Below are positions 7,031 to 9,534 of a stretch of 9,534 bases of DNA, one piece after another. The translations under genes and the position numbers were made by a program. This DNA comes from Anaerolineales bacterium UBA6668. GTDB taxonomy: Bacteria > Chloroflexota > Anaerolineae > Anaerolineales > UBA6668. The first letter of the stretch is position 1. Each line of letters begins with the position of its first letter. The notes below the pieces were generated by a model that saw only the letters and a program-made list of their open reading frames with translations, did not search any database and was not told the origin of the DNA. The stretch covers positions 26,167-35,700 of the forward strand of contig DKKK01000158.1 of assembly GCA_002455215.1 (NCBI GenBank), given 5' to 3'.

Positions 7031-9534
7031 ATGTCAATTAATAAGCAATTTTTCGTGCAGTTAGCACTTGTTTTCTTGGTTTTGGGGTTGTTTGGATTGC
7101 TCCCCAAGGCTCCAACAGTGTTGGCAAGCCCACAAAGTGGCACTACTTGGGCTGGACAAGTGCTTGATGAGTTTGGAGTGCCAATTGCCAATGCAAAGAT
7201 ATCCGTTAATGGAACTCAGACAATCAGTAATAGCATGGGGGCTTTTAATTTGATTGCAACTGTTAATGATCGCAACATTATTAATGTTGAGAAGACGGGT
7301 TATGCCCTATATTCCAGAATCCACGCGGGTGGTTCTCTCACTAACTTGACAATCGTCTTGCGCCTTACTGAAAATTTTCCAATTTCTATTCACTTGCCGA
7401 TTCAGGTACAAGACAGTGCCGGTACAATGATTCAAATTCCCGCTAATGGGCTACAGTCTGAAAATGGCAATCCACCCATTGGGCAGTTATGGGCTCAACT
7501 ATACACGTATCAATTAGATATTGAGCCAATGCCTGGCGATATGAGCGGAGTGGATGCAAGCAATTTGAGTGTTTTGCAAAGTGCGGGCGCATTTTCTGCG
7601 GCTTTTGTAGATGACGCAGGTAATTACTTCAACTTAAAACCAGGTGTACTTGCAGATGTAAGCATTCCAGCAGTCGTTTTTCAGAGTACGCCTTTACAAA
7701 TCTGGTCTTATGATACAACACAAGGATTTTGGCTGGGGGAAGGTTTGGCGCAATTACAAGGAAACTCTTATACCGCTCAAGTAAGCCATTTTAGTGCTTG
7801 GAATTTCGATTGGCAATCTACAGGCACCTGTCTGCGCGTGGATGCGGGGAACCCAGGTAGCGGTGCTCAATTTATCATTGGGCAAGATTACATTGCCGTG
7901 GTAACTTCCGTAACCCCTAACCAAGTGAAAGCTCTTTCGTTTTCGAGTTTTACAAATGTTCTGTTCAATTTGCCGGTGGGTGCAATTGTTGAGTTTTACC
8001 CAGACAACGCACCAATTGGCATCTATGATCCAAGCGACATTCCATTGATAACCACAATGAGTGCTGGGGGCTCTTGGAGTCCTGGTGGCGCGGGAATACC
8101 ACCAGCCCCCTACTCTAATTGTGCCACTGCAGATTTTGGAGATGCGCCAAGCAGTACGAATCATTTTGGTACGCCCATGCTTGCGTACCCAGGTGTATTG
8201 GCATCGTTCCCATCTGTATTCGCAGGAATGCCCGTTCCTGGAGCCAAACATCTGAATGGACCTGCCATTGCTTGGTTAGGAGGAAACATTAGTAATGAGA
8301 TTGATGCGGACGATTTCTTTGACTTTGACCCTACCAATAACATTCTACCGTTATCTAATCTAGCTGACCAAGATGGGTTTGACGATGGATGGAGCCCAAC
8401 AGTGCTCCCAACTTGCCAAAATACCACGCTCAACATCAATGCCACTGCAATTTCGCCAGTTACTAATTGGCAATTGAACGTTTGGGTTGATTTCAACCGA
8501 GATGGCGATTGGGCAGACACCTTCACTTGCAGAGATGTTTTTGGCTCTCTTCAGTTGGTGAACGAGTGGGCGGTTGCAAATCAAAGTGTGAGTTTGGCAC
8601 TGGGAACCAATGCGCTGATTACCACCCCTTTTATTTCGGATGCTTCTGGTACTCAGCATTGGGTTCGCATTACTTTGAGCGATTCTCCCGCGCCACTGCC
8701 TGGTGATGGACGGGGTCCATCCAGCGGTTATGATTATGGTGAAACAGAAGACTATTTGGTTTCGCCCTTAAACCCACCTACGGCAACCAGTACCAACACA
8801 AACACCCCACCACCCACCCACACCAGCACACCCACTTCCGTGCTTCCACCTACGGCAACCAGCACAAACACCCACACCCCACTACCCACCGCCACCAACA
8901 CACCCACTTCACTAGTGGTTGCTACGCCCACCTACACCAGCACACCCACTTCCGTGCTTCCACCTACGGCAACCAGCACAAACACCCACACCCCACTACC
9001 TACCAGCACACCCACTTCGCCAGTGGTTGCTACGCCCACCCACACCAGCACACCCACTTCCGTGTTCTCACCTACGGCAACCGGTACAGAAACGCCTACC
9101 CCTGTGCCCAGCCCAACCGAAACACCCACTGGCACAGCTACACCTATCCCTGATTTGGGCGATGCACCTTCAAGTGATAATAATTTCAGTCAACCGATGT
9201 CTGCATACCCTGGCGTTCCAGCAAACTTCCCCAGCGTTTTTTCGGTGTTTGTGCCTGGTCCTAAACACTTAAATGGTTCGCTAGTGGCATGGTTGGGTAA
9301 TCAAATTAGTTGGGAAGATGAAGCTGATTCTTTGCCCGATCAAGATACCTTAAACAATATTGACCCAATTTCAAATAATAATAATCAAGATGGGTTTGAC
9401 GATGGATGGACACTCAGAACACTCCCTGCTTGCCAAAATACCACGCTCAACATCAATGCCACTGCAGTTTCGCCAGTTACTAATTGGCAATTGAACGTTT
9501 GGGTTGATTTCAACCGAGATGGCGATTGGGCAGA
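7031..9534 (+). CDS. Large secreted multidomain surface protein with repeated GEVED-type domains (3' end beyond window)
   Basis: The frame runs from ATG 7031 to the window edge without a stop (834 full codons), so the protein is longer than seen. Residues 1-32 are a signal peptide ending VLA before Ser33. Residues 38-112 ([21 protein letters not shown] onward) match the carboxypeptidase-regulatory-like beta-sandwich pattern. Residues about 115-260 resemble the CILP-like region found with it, with PGD 168-170 and HFSAWN 253-258. Residues 267-365 are an unrecognised beta-rich segment. Residues 368-577 are a GEVED-type domain: DFGDAP 368-373, QDGFDDG 447-453, VDFNRDGDW 486-494, and GETEDY 570-575, where the usual motif is GEVEDY. 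A Thr/Pro linker (578-707) leads to a second copy from 708. In known proteins such domains occur on large cell-surface polypeptides; adhesion or matrix building is inferred. No catalytic residues are visible. Confidence 0.9.
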   Translation, partial: MSINKQFFVQLALVFLVLGLFGLLPKAPTVLASPQSGTTWAGQVLDEFGVPIANAKISVNGTQTISNSMGAFNLIATVNDRNIINVEKTGYALYSRIHAGGSLTNLTIVLRLTENFPISIHLPIQVQDSAGTMIQIPANGLQSENGNPPIGQLWAQLYTYQLDIEPMPGDMSGVDASNLSVLQSAGAFSAAFVDDAGNYFNLKPGVLADVSIPAVVFQSTPLQIWSYDTTQGFWLGEGLAQLQGNSYTAQVSHFSAWNFDWQSTGTCLRVDAGNPGSGAQFIIGQDYIAVVTSVTPNQVKALSFSSFTNVLFNLPVGAIVEFYPDNAPIGIYDPSDIPLITTMSAGGSWSPGGAGIPPAPYSNCATADFGDAPSSTNHFGTPMLAYPGVLASFPSVFAGMPVPGAKHLNGPAIAWLGGNISNEIDADDFFDFDPTNNILPLSNLADQDGFDDGWSPTVLPTCQNTTLNINATAISPVTNWQLNVWVDFNRDGDWADTFTCRDVFGSLQLVNEWAVANQSVSLALGTNALITTPFISDASGTQHWVRITLSDSPAPLPGDGRGPSSGYDYGETEDYLVSPLNPPTATSTNTNTPPPTHTSTPTSVLPPTATSTNTHTPLPTATNTPTSLVVATPTYTSTPTSVLPPTATSTNTHTPLPTSTPTSPVVATPTHTSTPTSVFSPTATGTETPTPVPSPTETPTGTATPIPDLGDAPSSDNNFSQPMSAYPGVPANFPSVFSVFVPGPKHLNGSLVAWLGNQISWEDEADSLPDQDTLNNIDPISNNNNQDGFDDGWTLRTLPACQNTTLNINATAVSPVTNWQLNVWVDFNRDGDWA
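8132..8761 (+). repeat. GEVED-type domain, copy 1 (complete)
   Basis: This segment encodes residues 368-577 of the 7031 protein, from DFGDAP to EDYLV. It carries an Asp-rich QDGFDDG loop and a VDFNRDGDW motif typical of the calcium-type loops in this domain. Cys462 and Cys500 could form a disulfide. Copy 2 starts at 9152. Confidence 0.7.
8774..9151 (+). repeat. Thr/Pro linker made of in-frame tandem repeats
   Basis: Two long units lie head to tail: 8837-8950 (114 bp, 38 codons) and 8951-9058 (108 bp, 36 codons). Their first 50 bases are identical, and they differ mainly by a two-codon deletion. A shortened unit precedes them (8774-8836, 21 codons) and a diverged one follows (9059-9151). Each unit runs [18 protein letters not shown] and later VVATPT. 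The near-identity of units suggests recent slippage or unequal recombination. The product should be an extended, possibly glycosylated, spacer. Confidence 0.85.
9152..9534 (+). repeat. GEVED-type domain, copy 2 (cut by window edge)
   Basis: It begins DLGDAPSS, parallel to DFGDAPSS of copy 1, and continues through [16 protein letters not shown] and VDFNRDGDW. The 5' part has diverged from copy 1 at many synonymous and non-synonymous positions. From 9429 the DNA is almost identical to copy 1 (offset 1017 bp). Confidence 0.75.

Noticed and set aside
7754..8526. Minus-strand open frames of 165 and 121 codons
   Set aside because: They are antisense to the signal-peptide-led frame from 7031, which has a strong ribosome site and recognisable domains; the antisense products have no recognisable pattern.
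8774..9151. Possible CRISPR array, because of repeated units
   Set aside because: The units are adjacent without spacers, are multiples of three, and keep the reading frame of a Thr/Pro linker.
8919..9272. Alternative plus and minus frames rich in Pro/His or Gly/Val
   Set aside because: They are low-complexity shadows of the Thr/Pro repeat DNA read in the wrong frame.

Overview
The window looks like part of a Chloroflexota chromosome, most likely Anaerolineae or a relative. This is inferred from style, not from a marker gene. The clues are secreted proteins with long Thr/Pro ('TPT') linkers, a 'YLPIVLN' motif just after a signal peptide, an FG-GAP-like lipoprotein, and a STAND-type ATPase whose N-terminal helical/HTH-like module is of a kind common in that phylum. 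There are no rRNA or tRNA genes, CRISPR arrays, transposases or recognisable phage genes.

Layout. 1-360 (+): the C-terminal end of a family 2 glycosyltransferase, cut by the window edge. 395-1948 (-): a predicted lipoprotein with DxDxDG-type repeats, convergent with the glycosyltransferase. 1949-2393: a gene-free stretch containing a 171-bp nested inverted-repeat element. 2394-5096 (-): a 900-residue STAND/NB-ARC-like ATPase with TPR repeats. 5097-5347: a divergent intergenic region with two good dyads. 5348-6328 (+): a secreted protein of unknown fold. 6329-7030: a 702-bp gene-free stretch with a hairpin and short direct repeats. 7031-9534 (+): a large secreted multidomain protein, open to the window edge (at least 834 residues). 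It has a signal peptide, a carboxypeptidase-regulatory-like domain, a CILP-like region, a first GEVED-type domain, a Thr/Pro linker built of tandem repeats, and a second GEVED-type domain that is cut off.

How the parts may work together (inference). Three of the five genes encode exported proteins with low-complexity linkers, and the fourth (the glycosyltransferase) could act in cell-surface glycan synthesis, so the region looks like a cell-envelope locus. The STAND ATPase is the only predicted cytoplasmic signalling protein. It is divergent from the secreted protein at 5348, and the dyads between them are plausible operators. Base composition is uneven: by hand count 65 of the first 120 bases are G/C, against 23 of 60 (2461-2520) and 22 of 60 (3481-3540) inside the STAND gene.

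The strongest unusual signals are the mosaic duplication inside the 7031 gene (105 of 106 bases identical within otherwise diverged domain copies), the expanding linker repeats in the same gene, and the nested palindromic element at 2127-2297.
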